Shown: positions 17,053 to 28,530, counted from the stretch's first letter. The stretch: 64,000 nt of DNA from DATJLY01 sp963773665 (GCA_963773665.1 CAVZBZ010000002.1:248001-312000), one strand, 5' to 3'. Notes: generated by a model not told the origin, from the sequence alone. Numbers and translations: made by a program.

Positions 17053-18423
17053 ATGCCGCGTCCGCTCCTTCTTGCATCGACGGCCATGGCGGCGCTTCTC
17101 GCGGGCGCCGTGGTCGCGCGCGCGGAAACGCTCGAGGAGGCGCTGGTCTCGGCCTACAACACCAATCCGCAGATCGCGGCCGAGCGCGCCAATGTCCGCG
17201 CCACCGACGAAGGCGTGCCGCAGGCGCTTGCCGGCTGGCGCCCGACCGTGCAGTTCACCGGCTCGGCCGGCACCGAGCGCATCGAGAATACGCCGCCCGC
17301 ACCGCCCACCGCGCCCGCGCACGCGACGTTCCAGCCCAAGACGGCCGACGTGAACATCACCCAGCCGATCTACCAGGGCGGCCAGACGGTGGCGCGCACC
17401 GCCGCCGCCGAGCAGGCGGTCGAGGCCGAGCGCGCGCGCAACGCCGCGACCGAAAGCACGGTCTTCTTCAGCGTCGTCCAGTCCTATTTCAACGTCCTGC
17501 GCGATCAGGCGACGGTCAATCTCAACATCAACAACGAGCAGGTCCTCAGGCGCCAGCTCGAAGCGACGGAGGACCAGTTCCGCGTCGGCTCGCTGACCCG
17601 CACCGACGTGGCGCAGGCCGAGGCACGGCTCGCCGCCGCCCGCGCCAGCCGCCAGCAGGCGGAGGGCAATCTCGCGAGCGACCGCGCCAATTTCGCGCGC
17701 TTCGTCGGCCACCCGCCGCAGAACCTCGCCCAGCCCGAGATCCATCCCGTGCTGCCGCAGACGCGCGAGGAAGCGCTCACGCTCGCCTCGACCAAGAATC
17801 CGACCGTGCTGGCGGCGGTCTTCAGCGAGGAGTCGGCGCGCTCCACGGTGGCGGCGACGCGGGCGCAGCTTTTGCCGAGCCTCAATCTCGTCACCAACGT
17901 CAACCGCGCGCAGGAGACGGTGACCAACGGCCGCGAGACGACCACCGGCTCGGTCGTCTTCCGCGTCACCATGCCGCTCTACGAGGGCGGCCAGGTCTAT
18001 TCGCAGACGCGCGCGGCCGAGGAGAAGGTGGCGCAGAGTCTCGGCCTCACCGACGACGCGCGCCGCCAGGCGGTGCAGTCGGCGACCCAGGCGTGGGAAA
18101 CGATCCAATCGGCGCGGGCGAGCACCTTCTCGCTGCAATCGACGATCAGCGCCGACCAGGTGGCGCTCGAAGGCGTGCGCCAGGAGCAGCGCGTGGGCTC
18201 GCGCACCATCCTCGACGTGTTGAACCAGCAGCAGGAGCTGTTCACCGACCAGGTGCAGCTCGTCCAGGCGCAGCACGACCTCGCCGTGGCGGAATTCAAC
18301 CTGGCGCAGCAGATCGGCGCGCTTTCGGCCGTCAATCTCGGCCTCCCGGTCAAGCTCTACGACGTGCAGCAGCATTACGATTCGGTGCGTGACAAGTGGC
18401 TCGGATTCGGCGCCAAGGATTGA
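17053..18423 (+). CDS. tolC: TolC-family outer-membrane channel protein
   Basis: The 456-residue exported protein has a Sec signal (cleavage near VARA/ET). Two repeated OEP halves follow: TLEEALVSAYNTNPQIAAERANV with QPIYQGGQTVARTAAAE, and EALTLASTKNPTVLAAVF with MPLYEGGQVYSQTRAAEE. The last helices include SRTILDVLNQQQELF. Trimers form the outer-membrane exit duct for type I secretion and RND/ABC efflux. No membrane fusion protein or pump is adjacent, consistent with a general-purpose TolC. Confidence 0.94.
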   Translation: MPRPLLLASTAMAALLAGAVVARAETLEEALVSAYNTNPQIAAERANVRATDEGVPQALAGWRPTVQFTGSAGTERIENTPPAPPTAPAHATFQPKTADVNITQPIYQGGQTVARTAAAEQAVEAERARNAATESTVFFSVVQSYFNVLRDQATVNLNINNEQVLRRQLEATEDQFRVGSLTRTDVAQAEARLAAARASRQQAEGNLASDRANFARFVGHPPQNLAQPEIHPVLPQTREEALTLASTKNPTVLAAVFSEESARSTVAATRAQLLPSLNLVTNVNRAQETVTNGRETTTGSVVFRVTMPLYEGGQVYSQTRAAEEKVAQSLGLTDDARRQAVQSATQAWETIQSARASTFSLQSTISADQVALEGVRQEQRVGSRTILDVLNQQQELFTDQVQLVQAQHDLAVAEFNLAQQIGALSAVNLGLPVKLYDVQQHYDSVRDKWLGFGAKD

Positions 18424-18496
18424 CGACGGCGGCCGCAATGCTGGTGTTTTCGCGGTATATCGCCTAGTCTTTCAGCGCCCGAGAGAGCGCCACGCC

Positions 18497-19054
18497 ATGT
18501 CCGACGAGAAGGGTCAGCACGAGCCGTCGATGGAGGAGATTCTCGCCTCCATTCGGCGCATCATTGCCGAGGACAACGAGGCGCCCGAGGCGGCGGCGGA
18601 GGTCGGCGCAAGCGCAGCATCCGCGCAAGCTTCGGCCGACGAGTCGCCGGAGGCGGGCAGCGACGACGTTCTCGAACTGACGGAAGTAGTCGAGGAGGAG
18701 CAAACGGTGGCGAATTCTGCCGAGGCGCCGGCGTCCAACGGCGCGGAGCCCGATTTCAAGCTCGAGGCCGAACCGCCGCGCGATGAAGCCGCCTCGGCGG
18801 GCGAGCAGGAGCGCCTGATCTCGGCGGCGAGCGCCGCCGCTTCGGTGGCGGCGCTGTCGCAGCTCGTCGCCCGTCCGCGCGACCGCGGCGCCGAGCTGCC
18901 CCTGGGCGAAATGAACCGTACGCTCGAGGACATGGTGCGCGAGCTGATCCGGCCGATGCTCAAGACCTGGATCGACGACAACCTGCCGCCGCTCGTCGAG
19001 CGGCTCGTGCGCGAGGAGATCACGCGGCTCGTGCGCGAGGCCGAGAGCCGCTGA
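18497..19054 (+). CDS. popZ: PopZ polar organising protein (DUF2497)
   Basis: The 185-residue protein has the three PopZ parts. The N-terminal short helix (EPSMEEILASIRRIIAEDNE) recruits client proteins. The middle (about 27-115) is long, acidic and disordered, rich in Ala, Glu and Ser. The C-terminal oligomerising helices are LEDMVRELIRPMLKTWIDDN and LVERLVREEITRLV. In Caulobacter PopZ forms a polar condensate that anchors ParB/parS and kinases. It is 443 bases... within the tolC-valS cluster, 73 bases after tolC and 13 bases before valS. It marks the organism as alphaproteobacterial. Confidence 0.93.
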   Translation: MSDEKGQHEPSMEEILASIRRIIAEDNEAPEAAAEVGASAASAQASADESPEAGSDDVLELTEVVEEEQTVANSAEAPASNGAEPDFKLEAEPPRDEAASAGEQERLISAASAAASVAALSQLVARPRDRGAELPLGEMNRTLEDMVRELIRPMLKTWIDDNLPPLVERLVREEITRLVREAESR

Positions 19055-19067
19055 GGCAGGTCCAGCC

Positions 19068-21734
<2,667 letters not shown>

Positions 21735-21809
21735 GCCTACTTCGACGATTTCGCCGCCGCTTCGATCGGCGCTATGGTGCGGCGACTGCGCATGAAATGG
21801 AGCATTGCG

Positions 21810-22010
21810 ATGCAGAAGCTCACGACCAAGAAGGGCGACATCGAGGTCTCGGTGGAACGGGTGGCGCACATGGCCGACCGCATGTTCCGCTTCCACGGGC
21901 AGGGGCGGCGCGACAGCTACCTCGCCAAGGCCAAGGCGCGGCTCGAAGCTGGGCACGGGCGCAAGGATGACGCCGCGACCGTGCTGGCGCGCGAAGGCGG
22001 GTCGGCATGA
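21810..22010 (+). CDS. Small conserved protein before greB
   Basis: The 66-residue basic, Arg/Lys-rich soluble protein begins MQKLTTKKGDIEVSVER, with RFHGQGRRDSYLAKA in the middle. In-frame starts at 21774 and 21792 would add 6-12 residues; the ATG at 21810 has GGAG 8 bases upstream. Its stop overlaps greB (ATGA), so the two are cotranslated. Function is unknown, and a nucleic-acid role is only a guess from charge. Confidence 0.6.
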   Translation: MQKLTTKKGDIEVSVERVAHMADRMFRFHGQGRRDSYLAKAKARLEAGHGRKDDAATVLAREGGSA

Positions 22011-22558
22011 GCAAGGCTTTTACGCGCGAAAGCGACGGCGACGACGATCTCGCGCCCGACGACGCGCCGAAACTTCCCGAAGGCGTCAAGAACTACATGA
22101 CGCCCGACGGCTTCCGGCGGCTGCGTGACGAGCTCGAACAGTTGGCGCGGGTCGAGCGGCCCAAGGTGGTCGAGACCGTCTCGTGGGCGGCCGGCAACGG
22201 CGACCGCTCGGAGAACGGCGACTACATCTATGGCAAACAGCGGCTGCGCGAGATCGACCGGCGCATCCGCTTCCTGACCAAGCGGCTCGAGGCGGCGCAG
22301 GTGGTCGATCCGGCGCAGCAGCGCAATCGCGAGCAGGTTTTTTTCGGCGCCACCGTGTGCTATCGCGCCGCCGCGGGCGAGCGTCTCGTCACCATCGTCG
22401 GCGTCAACGAGGCCGATTTCGAGAAAGGCCAGGTGAGCTGGATCTCGCCGATCGCGCGCGCTCTTTTGAAGGCGCGCCAAGGCGACACCGTCGAGCTCAA
22501 GACCCCGCACGGCCCCGAGGCGATCGAGGTCGTGGAGATCCGCTACCCCGGCGAGTGA
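22007..22558 (+). CDS. greB: Transcription elongation factor GreB
   Basis: The 183-residue Gre factor has an N-terminal coiled-coil (MTPDGFRRLRDELEQL, with the acidic tip NGDRSENGDYIYGKQRLREIDRRI split around GDYIY) and a C-terminal FKBP-like domain (VTIVGVNEAD, ISPIARALLKARQGD). The GDYIYGKQ loop is the GreB rather than GreA form. It inserts into the RNA polymerase secondary channel and stimulates transcript cleavage in backtracked complexes. About 30 extra acidic residues precede the usual start. Confidence 0.92.
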   Translation: MSKAFTRESDGDDDLAPDDAPKLPEGVKNYMTPDGFRRLRDELEQLARVERPKVVETVSWAAGNGDRSENGDYIYGKQRLREIDRRIRFLTKRLEAAQVVDPAQQRNREQVFFGATVCYRAAAGERLVTIVGVNEADFEKGQVSWISPIARALLKARQGDTVELKTPHGPEAIEVVEIRYPGE

Positions 22559-23461
22559 CTATTTCTTCCCGCGCGCGGCGGCGTGCTGCTCCTTCGAGAG
22601 GGTCAGCTTCTCGGGATGGACGATGGTCTTGTTCACCGCCGCGCGCGCGAGGCTCAGATTGGCGAACTCGGCCTCGCTCTCGCCGCGCTTCAGGATGTAG
22701 AGCATCGAGACGGGCTTCGTGGTGCGCTGGTCCGCCACGGTGCGCTTCACGATCGTCCAGTGGACGCGCAGCGTCGCGCCCTCGTTCGCGGGGTCGGCCA
22801 AATCCTCGAAGCCGCGGTCAACCACCGCCTCGGTCGTGTAGAGCTTGGGCTCGGGCTTATGCCGCGCGTCGCGCCCGCGGTCGGGCGGTCCTTTGCCGGG
22901 GCGGCGGGGCGGCCGGTCGCGGCGCGGCCCCTTGTCGCGCGGAGGGCGCTCCCGCGCGGGCTCTGCGGGCGCCGGCGCGGCGTGCCGTTCGGCGCGGAAA
23001 TCGCGCGTCCGGCGGCCGCGGCCGGGCGGCGCGCGCGGCGCCTCGCCTTCGCGCGGCGCGGCTTCGCCCTGCGCCTCGCCTCTGGCGGAGGCGGCCTGGC
23101 CTTCGCCGGGTGCGCCGCCGCCCGGCGGACGCGGGCCCTTGTTCCGGCGCGGCCGCCAGCGCGGACGGCGCGGCGCGCGCGCGGGCGGGGCGCCCGGCGG
23201 CGCTCCTTCCTGCGGCGCGGATGGCGCTCCTTCCTGCGCCGCAGGCGGAGCTTCGCCTTCGGGCATTGGCTCGGCTGCGCTCGCGGGCGCGGCACCTTCG
23301 CCTGGCGGCCGCGGACCGCGCCGCCGGCGTCTGCGGCGGCGGCGCTGCGGCGCTTCGCCGGGCGTGGGCGCACCTGCCGGCGCATCGTTCGGCGGCGGCG
23401 CAGCGGGCAGCTCGCCGCTTGCCGGCTCGGTCGGACGGTCGTTGTCGTCGTCGTGCGCCAT
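22559..23461 (-). CDS. Arg/Pro-rich disordered protein with conserved C-terminal domain
   Basis: The 300-residue product has an acidic start (MAHDDDNDRP), a run of nine arginines at 40-48, and about 150 residues dominated by Pro, Arg, Gly and Ala (repeats such as GPRPPG). A folded-looking domain follows from about residue 205: KLYTTEAVVDRGFEDL, LRVHWTIVKR, KPVSMLYILKRG, AVNKTIVHPEKL. The basic arm suggests RNA or DNA binding, in the manner of RNase E-like tails, but no catalytic domain is recognised. Low-complexity coding could partly reflect GC pressure. It converges on greB with no gap. Confidence 0.65.
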   Translation of the reverse strand: MAHDDDNDRPTEPASGELPAAPPPNDAPAGAPTPGEAPQRRRRRRRRRGPRPPGEGAAPASAAEPMPEGEAPPAAQEGAPSAPQEGAPPGAPPARAPRRPRWRPRRNKGPRPPGGGAPGEGQAASARGEAQGEAAPREGEAPRAPPGRGRRTRDFRAERHAAPAPAEPARERPPRDKGPRRDRPPRRPGKGPPDRGRDARHKPEPKLYTTEAVVDRGFEDLADPANEGATLRVHWTIVKRTVADQRTTKPVSMLYILKRGESEAEFANLSLARAAVNKTIVHPEKLTLSKEQHAAARGKK

Positions 23462-23516
23462 TACCTCAGGACCCTGCGGAACCTCGTTGCTTCCGGCACG
23501 CTAGCATGGGCCGCGC

Positions 23517-24560
23517 TCAGTGCGAATGCCGGTGGTGGATGTCGGGAAAGTGCGGGTGGCTGTGGACGAGGCGCGCATGCGCATGGACATGCGAATGCGG
23601 CTCGCCCGCCGGATCGGCCGCCTCGTGCGCGTGGCGATGGTGCATGTCGTGTGCGTGGCGGTGCTCGTGCACGAACGCGTCGTGCGCATGCTCGTGCTCG
23701 TGCCGCTCGGCGAGGTGGAGATAGAGCCCCACCGCCATCAGCGCTGCCGCGGCGATGAACACAGGCGTCACCGGCTCGCCGAAGAGGGCGATGGCGAGGG
23801 CCGCGCCGACGAAGGGCGCGAGCGAGAAATATGCTCCGGTGCGCGCCGTGCCGAGATGCCGGAGCGCCAGCACGAAAAGCGCGAGGCTCACGCCGTAGCC
23901 CATGAAGCCGATGATGCAAGCTGCCGCGACCGTCGGCGCCGGCGGCCACGACGCGCCCATGAAGAGCGCCAGCGCGACATTGACGCTGCCCGCGGCAAGC
24001 CCCTTCACCATCGCGATTTGCAGCGGATCGCCGCTCGCAAGCTTGCGTGTGAGATTATTGTCGATCGCCCACGCGAGGCACGCGGCCGCAATCGCCGCGG
24101 CGCCCCAGCCGAAGTTTTGCGCCGGCCCATTCCACGACAGAAGCCCTGCACCCAGAAGGATCGCCGCCGCGCCCGCGCCGATCCGCACATCGACATTCTC
24201 GCGAAACACCACCCACGCGATTACGAGCGTCAGCACGCCTTCGAGATTGAGAAGAAGCGACGCCGACGAGGCCGGCGTCATCGTGAGCCCGAACATCAAG
24301 AACACCGGCCCGGCGACGCCGCCCGCGAGCACGATTGCGGCGAGCCACGGCAGGTCGGCGCGCCGCAATGGCGCCTCGCGCCCGCGCATCAGCAGTGACG
24401 CGGCGCAGAGACCGACGCCCGACCCGAGATAGAGCAGGCCCGCGAGCAGCCACGGCCCGACCGCGCCGACGAGCGCCTTCGCCAGCGGCGTGCTCGCGCC
24501 GAACAGCGCCGCCGAGGCGAGCGCCAAGGCTGCTCCTCGCGACATGCGGGTGATCGACAT
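23517..24560 (-). CDS. EamA/DMT-family transporter with His-rich tail
   Basis: The 347-residue protein has about ten hydrophobic helices in two EamA repeats (ASAALFGASTPLAKALVG opens repeat 1; AWAIDNNLTRKLASGDP opens repeat 2). Its last 61 residues contain 23 histidines in HxH patterns, with acidic and Pro residues between. The tail probably binds Ni, Co, Zn or Cu at the cytoplasmic or periplasmic face, so metal efflux or metal-sensed transport is likely; other EamA members export amino acids or drugs. The ATG at 24560 is preferred; 24572 is an alternative. Confidence 0.82.
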   Translation of the reverse strand: MSITRMSRGAALALASAALFGASTPLAKALVGAVGPWLLAGLLYLGSGVGLCAASLLMRGREAPLRRADLPWLAAIVLAGGVAGPVFLMFGLTMTPASSASLLLNLEGVLTLVIAWVVFRENVDVRIGAGAAAILLGAGLLSWNGPAQNFGWGAAAIAAACLAWAIDNNLTRKLASGDPLQIAMVKGLAAGSVNVALALFMGASWPPAPTVAAACIIGFMGYGVSLALFVLALRHLGTARTGAYFSLAPFVGAALAIALFGEPVTPVFIAAAALMAVGLYLHLAERHEHEHAHDAFVHEHRHAHDMHHRHAHEAADPAGEPHSHVHAHARLVHSHPHFPDIHHRHSH

Positions 24561-24645
24561 GCGCGCGAGCATAACCGCGGGCGAGGGGGTGGCAAGGTGC
24601 GCCCGGCCCCGGTAAGGTCGCGCCAACAGGGACCGGAGACGTGCG

Positions 24646-26388
24646 ATGCCTGACGATGCGCGCAACCCAAGATTCGACAAGGCGAAGCTGCCGAGCCGCC
24701 ACATCACGGTGGGGCCCGAGCGCGCGCCGCACCGCTCGATGTTCTATGCGATGGGCGTCACCGAGGAGCAGCTGCGCCAGCCGATCGTCGGCGTCGCCAC
24801 CACCTGGAACGAAGCCGCGCCGTGCAACATCTCGCTGTCGCGCCAGGCGCAGGCGGCCAAGCGCGGCGTCGCGGCCTCGGGCGGAACGCCGCGCGAGTTC
24901 ACCACCATCACCGTGACGGACGGCATCGCCATGGGCCATGCCGGCATGAAATCGTCGCTGGTCTCGCGCGAGGTGATCGCGGATTCGGTCGAGCTCACCA
25001 TGCGCGGCCACTCCTACGACGCGCTCGTGGGCTTGGCGGGGTGCGACAAGTCGCTGCCCGGCCTGATGATGGCGATGCTGCGTTTGAACGTGCCGTCGGT
25101 CTTCATGTATGGCGGCTCGATCCTGCCGGGCCGCTTCAAGGGCCGCGACGTCACCATCGTCAACGTGTTCGAGGGCGTGGGCGCGCACAGCGCCGGCACC
25201 ATGAGCGACGCGGATCTGCACGAGCTCGAATGCAACGCCTGCCCGTCGGCCGGCTCGTGCGCGGGGCAATACACGGCCAACACGATGGCTTGCGTCTCGG
25301 AGGCGATCGGGCTGGCGCTGCCAGGCTCGGCCGGCACGCCCGCGCCGCTCGATTCACGCGACCAATATGCCGAGGCCTCGGGCGAAGCGGTGCTGAACCT
25401 CATCCGTCTCGGCATCCGCCCGCGCGACATCGTCACCTTGAAGGCGCTCGAGAATGCGGCGACGGTGGTCGCGGCCTCGGGCGGCTCGACCAATGCCGCG
25501 CTGCACCTGCCGGCGATCGCCAACGAGGCCGGCATCGATTTCGACATCCACGCCGTCGGCCGCATCTACAAGCGCACGCCCTATATCGGCGACTTCAAGC
25601 CGGGCGGGCGCTACGTGATGAAGGATCTGCACGAGGTGGGCGGCGTGCCGGTGCTGATGAAGGCGCTCCTGGACGGCGGCTTCCTGCACGGCGACTGCAT
25701 GACGGTGAGCGGCAGGACGATCGCCGAGAACCTCAAGACCATCGTCGTGCCCGGCAACCAGGACGTGATCCGCCCGACCTCGAAGCCGATCCTGCCGCAT
25801 GCCGGCGAAGTCGTGCTGACCGGCAACCTCGCGCCGCAGGGATCGGTGTGCAAGGTCGCGGGCATGCGCGGCCAGAGCCGGCAATTCCGCGGCACGGCGC
25901 GCTGCTTCGACCGCGAGGAGGATTGCTTCGCCTTCGTCGAGGCTCGGAAATACCAACCCGGCGACGTGCTGGTGATCCGCTACGAGGGCCCGCGCGGCGG
26001 CCCCGGCATGCGCGAGATGCTGTCGACGACGGCGGCGCTCTCGGGCCAGGGCGCAGGCGACGCGGTGGCGCTCATCACGGACGGGCGCTTCTCGGGCGGC
26101 ACGCGCGGCTTCTGCGTCGGCCATGTCGGGCCCGAGGCGGCGGTCGGCGGGCCGATCGGCCTGCTGCGCGACGGCGACATCATCGCGATCGACGCGGCCG
26201 CCGGCACGCTCAGCGTGGAGCTGAGCGACGCCGAGCTGGCCGAGCGCAGGAAGGCGTGGAAGCCGCGCAAGAACGAGTACCAGTCCGGCGCCCTGTGGCG
26301 TTATGCGCTGACCGTGGGCGACGCCGAAAAAGGCGCCGTAACCCATCCCGGCGCGCGCGCCGAGACGTTTTGCTACGCCGATATCTGA
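24646..26388 (+). CDS. ilvD: Dihydroxy-acid dehydratase
   Basis: The 580-residue enzyme of valine, leucine and isoleucine synthesis dehydrates dihydroxy-isovalerate and its methyl homologue. IlvD/Edd motifs are clear: GVATTWNEAAPCN, TDGIAMGHAGMKSSLVSRE, GLAGCDKSLPG, NACPSAGSCAGQYTANTM (cluster and metal ligands), DGRFSGGTRGFCVGHVGPEA near the C-terminus. The Cys set fits a [2Fe-2S] or [4Fe-4S] enzyme. It stands alone, with no other ilv genes adjacent. Confidence 0.94.
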   Translation: MPDDARNPRFDKAKLPSRHITVGPERAPHRSMFYAMGVTEEQLRQPIVGVATTWNEAAPCNISLSRQAQAAKRGVAASGGTPREFTTITVTDGIAMGHAGMKSSLVSREVIADSVELTMRGHSYDALVGLAGCDKSLPGLMMAMLRLNVPSVFMYGGSILPGRFKGRDVTIVNVFEGVGAHSAGTMSDADLHELECNACPSAGSCAGQYTANTMACVSEAIGLALPGSAGTPAPLDSRDQYAEASGEAVLNLIRLGIRPRDIVTLKALENAATVVAASGGSTNAALHLPAIANEAGIDFDIHAVGRIYKRTPYIGDFKPGGRYVMKDLHEVGGVPVLMKALLDGGFLHGDCMTVSGRTIAENLKTIVVPGNQDVIRPTSKPILPHAGEVVLTGNLAPQGSVCKVAGMRGQSRQFRGTARCFDREEDCFAFVEARKYQPGDVLVIRYEGPRGGPGMREMLSTTAALSGQGAGDAVALITDGRFSGGTRGFCVGHVGPEAAVGGPIGLLRDGDIIAIDAAAGTLSVELSDAELAERRKAWKPRKNEYQSGALWRYALTVGDAEKGAVTHPGARAETFCYADI

Positions 26389-26418
26389 CGCCGAGACTGT
26401 TCGGTTGGGGCGATGCCG

Positions 26419-26522
26419 TGCGTCCTTCGACTTCGCTCAGTATGAGGACTGTTTGTGATGCCATCGACAAAGCGCCTCATCCTGAGCGAAGCGCGCGACA
26501 GCGCGCGTAGTCGAAGGACGCA
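26419..26522. repeat. REP-like imperfect inverted repeat
   Basis: Outer arms 26419-26432 and 26509-26522 are perfect 14-bp complements. Inner arms 26433-26447 and 26475-26489 pair with one mismatch. The motif family (TCGAAGGACG with CTCAtxCTGAGCGA) is the type of intergenic palindrome scattered through many alphaproteobacterial genomes. It sits between ilvD and the next start. No second copy was noticed in the window. Confidence 0.75.
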
Positions 26523-26526
26523 CGAT

Positions 26527-27552
26527 ATGGACGCCGCGATCGCACATAGCCCTTATCCCGTCGCGATCACGCCCGAGATGGCGGCGCTGATCGAAGGCGA
26601 TCCCGCGCACGACCCGATCGCGCGCCAGTTCCTGCCGCAGGACGCCGAACTCGAAGCCTCGCCGGGCGAAAGCGCCGATCCGATCGGCGACCGGCGTCTC
26701 TCGCCGGTGAAGGGCATCGTCCACCGCTATCCCGACCGCGTGCTGCTGAAGCCGACGCTCATTTGCCCGGTCTATTGCCGCTTCTGCTTCCGGCGCGAGG
26801 ATGTCGGGCGCAAATCCGGAACGCTGACCGCCGCGGAGCTCGAGACCGCGCTCGACTACATCCGCGGCGACCCCGCGATCTGGGAGGTGATCGTCACCGG
26901 CGGCGACCCGTTCGTGCTGTCGCCGCGCCGGATCGGCGCGATCGTCAAGGCGCTCGACGCGATCCCGCATTTGGGCTCGATCCGCTTCCACACGCGCGTT
27001 CCGGTGGTGGCGCCCGACCGGGTCGGCGCCGCGCTCGTCAGGGCGCTCGCGGCCGAGAAGGCGGTCCATGTCGTGATCCACGCCAATCATCCGCGCGAGC
27101 TGACCGAGGGGGCGCGGGCGGCCTGCCTCCGCCTCGTCCGCGCCGGCATCCCGCTCCACGCGCAATCCGTGCTGCTGAAGGGCGTCAACGACGATGGAGC
27201 GACGCTCGAAGCGCTGTTCCGCCGCCTCGTGGCGATGCGGGTCAAGCCCTATTACCTGCACCATCTCGACCTGGCGCCGGGCACGGGGCATTTCCGCACC
27301 GGGCTCGCCGAGGGGCAGGCGCTGATGCGGGCGCTGCGCGGCCGGGTCTCGGGCCTGTGTCAGCCGACCTATGTGCTCGATCTGCCGGGCGGGTTCGGCA
27401 AGGTGCCGGCAGGACCATGCTATGTCGCGGCGGATGGGGTGGGCTGGGCGGTCGATGACCCGAATGGGCGCAGGCACGCCTATCCGCCTTCCACTCCACC
27501 GGAGGGGGCAATCCTCCGGTCCAAGTTGCCGGGCGAGGCCAAGAAGGTATAA
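26527..27552 (+). CDS. EpmB/KamA-family lysine 2,3-aminomutase, radical SAM
   Basis: The 341-residue radical SAM enzyme binds its cluster through Cys80, Cys84 and Cys87 (CPVYCRFC). FRREDVGRKSG, WEVIVTGGDPFVLSP, IRFHTRVPVVAPDRV, HANHPRELT and LHAQSVLLKGVND are lysine aminomutase family blocks. The length fits EpmB, which makes beta-lysine for elongation factor P. EpmA and EF-P genes are not in the window. The ATG at 26527 follows the REP-like repeat; an upstream in-frame ATG would translate the repeat and is rejected. PLP lysine is expected near the C-terminal third but I did not pin it. Confidence 0.86.
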   Translation: MDAAIAHSPYPVAITPEMAALIEGDPAHDPIARQFLPQDAELEASPGESADPIGDRRLSPVKGIVHRYPDRVLLKPTLICPVYCRFCFRREDVGRKSGTLTAAELETALDYIRGDPAIWEVIVTGGDPFVLSPRRIGAIVKALDAIPHLGSIRFHTRVPVVAPDRVGAALVRALAAEKAVHVVIHANHPRELTEGARAACLRLVRAGIPLHAQSVLLKGVNDDGATLEALFRRLVAMRVKPYYLHHLDLAPGTGHFRTGLAEGQALMRALRGRVSGLCQPTYVLDLPGGFGKVPAGPCYVAADGVGWAVDDPNGRRHAYPPSTPPEGAILRSKLPGEAKKV

Positions 27553-27630
27553 TCTACCCGAAATTGCGGTCCTTTACCGCGCTTTAACGCCTCGGATTTC
27601 AAATAGCCTCGCCATCCTTGCTCTACGCAC

Positions 27631-28530
27631 ATGTTAAGAACGACAAGCATCTCGCTGACACATAAGGAAATGCGGCGCGACCGGCGCTATGCAGCGCCGC
27701 GCGTCGCGTTGACCGTCGGCGACACCGAATACCCGGCGCGGAACTGGTCGCTGGGCGGCTTGCTGCTGGAATCGGCGCCGGCAGTCACGATCGGCGGCCG
27801 GGTCGCCGGCGAGCTGCGCGTCGCGGGCCGCGACGATACGTTCGAGATCACGGCCGAGGCGGTGCGCCGCGACAAGGCCGGCGGCCTGCTCGCCTGCCGC
27901 TTCGTCGAGCCTTCGTCGGCAATGGTCGGCGCATTGGACGCCGCCGTGGCCGCGCGTTTTTCGCGCCGGCGTCTTGCTCCCCGCGCCGGGCTGGGTGCGG
28001 CGCTCGTTGCCGCCCTGCTGCTCGCGGCGGCACCGGCCGAGGCTGGCGATGGCGGCATCCTCGTTCCCGGCAACGCGCCGCTGCCGGAGTTCCATCTCAA
28101 TTTCCCCAATCTCCTGCTCGAGCCTCTGGGACCGCCAAGCGCCAGCGACGATTTGCAGATCTCGCTCAATTCGCCCGATCGCGGCGTCGTCAGCTTCCTG
28201 TTCTCGCCGCGCTCGCGCTTCGGCATGGCGACGGATAGCGGCACCGGCACCAGCCGCTCCTATGCCGGGTTGTCGTGGAACCTGTTCAACAGCAACGGCT
28301 TCTTCGGCAATCTCAGCGTCGCCGGGAGCCTGACGCGGGCGGGGCCCGAGGAGATGTATCCGCGCTACCTGGGTCCGAGCCTGGCGCTCCACAGCGAGTT
28401 CGAGCTGGGCTATCAGATTGGCGACCGGCACAGCCTGACCTTGTCGCTCGATCGCGCCACCGCGCCCGATCCGTTCAGCGACCGCAGCGAGCTCGACAAT
28501 CTCCGCCTGCGCTACGGCCTCAAGTTCTGA
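27631..28530 (+). CDS. PilZ domain fused to an exported PagL-like beta-barrel
   Basis: The 299-residue frame encodes two unlike parts. Residues 14-105 form a PilZ domain with the c-di-GMP motifs RxxxR (Arg15-Arg19) and NxSxxG (Asn38, Ser40, Gly43). Residues 107-138 look like a signal peptide (RRRLAPR, a hydrophobic core, APAEA/G). The rest is beta-barrel-like with PagL/acyloxyacyl-hydrolase style end LDNLRLRYGLKF, but lacks the His-x-Ser catalytic pair. A GTG at 27946 could start the barrel part alone. Either the frame is one protein with an uncleaved anchor, or two products come from one frame. Confidence 0.65.
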   Translation: MLRTTSISLTHKEMRRDRRYAAPRVALTVGDTEYPARNWSLGGLLLESAPAVTIGGRVAGELRVAGRDDTFEITAEAVRRDKAGGLLACRFVEPSSAMVGALDAAVAARFSRRRLAPRAGLGAALVAALLLAAAPAEAGDGGILVPGNAPLPEFHLNFPNLLLEPLGPPSASDDLQISLNSPDRGVVSFLFSPRSRFGMATDSGTGTSRSYAGLSWNLFNSNGFFGNLSVAGSLTRAGPEEMYPRYLGPSLALHSEFELGYQIGDRHSLTLSLDRATAPDPFSDRSELDNLRLRYGLKF

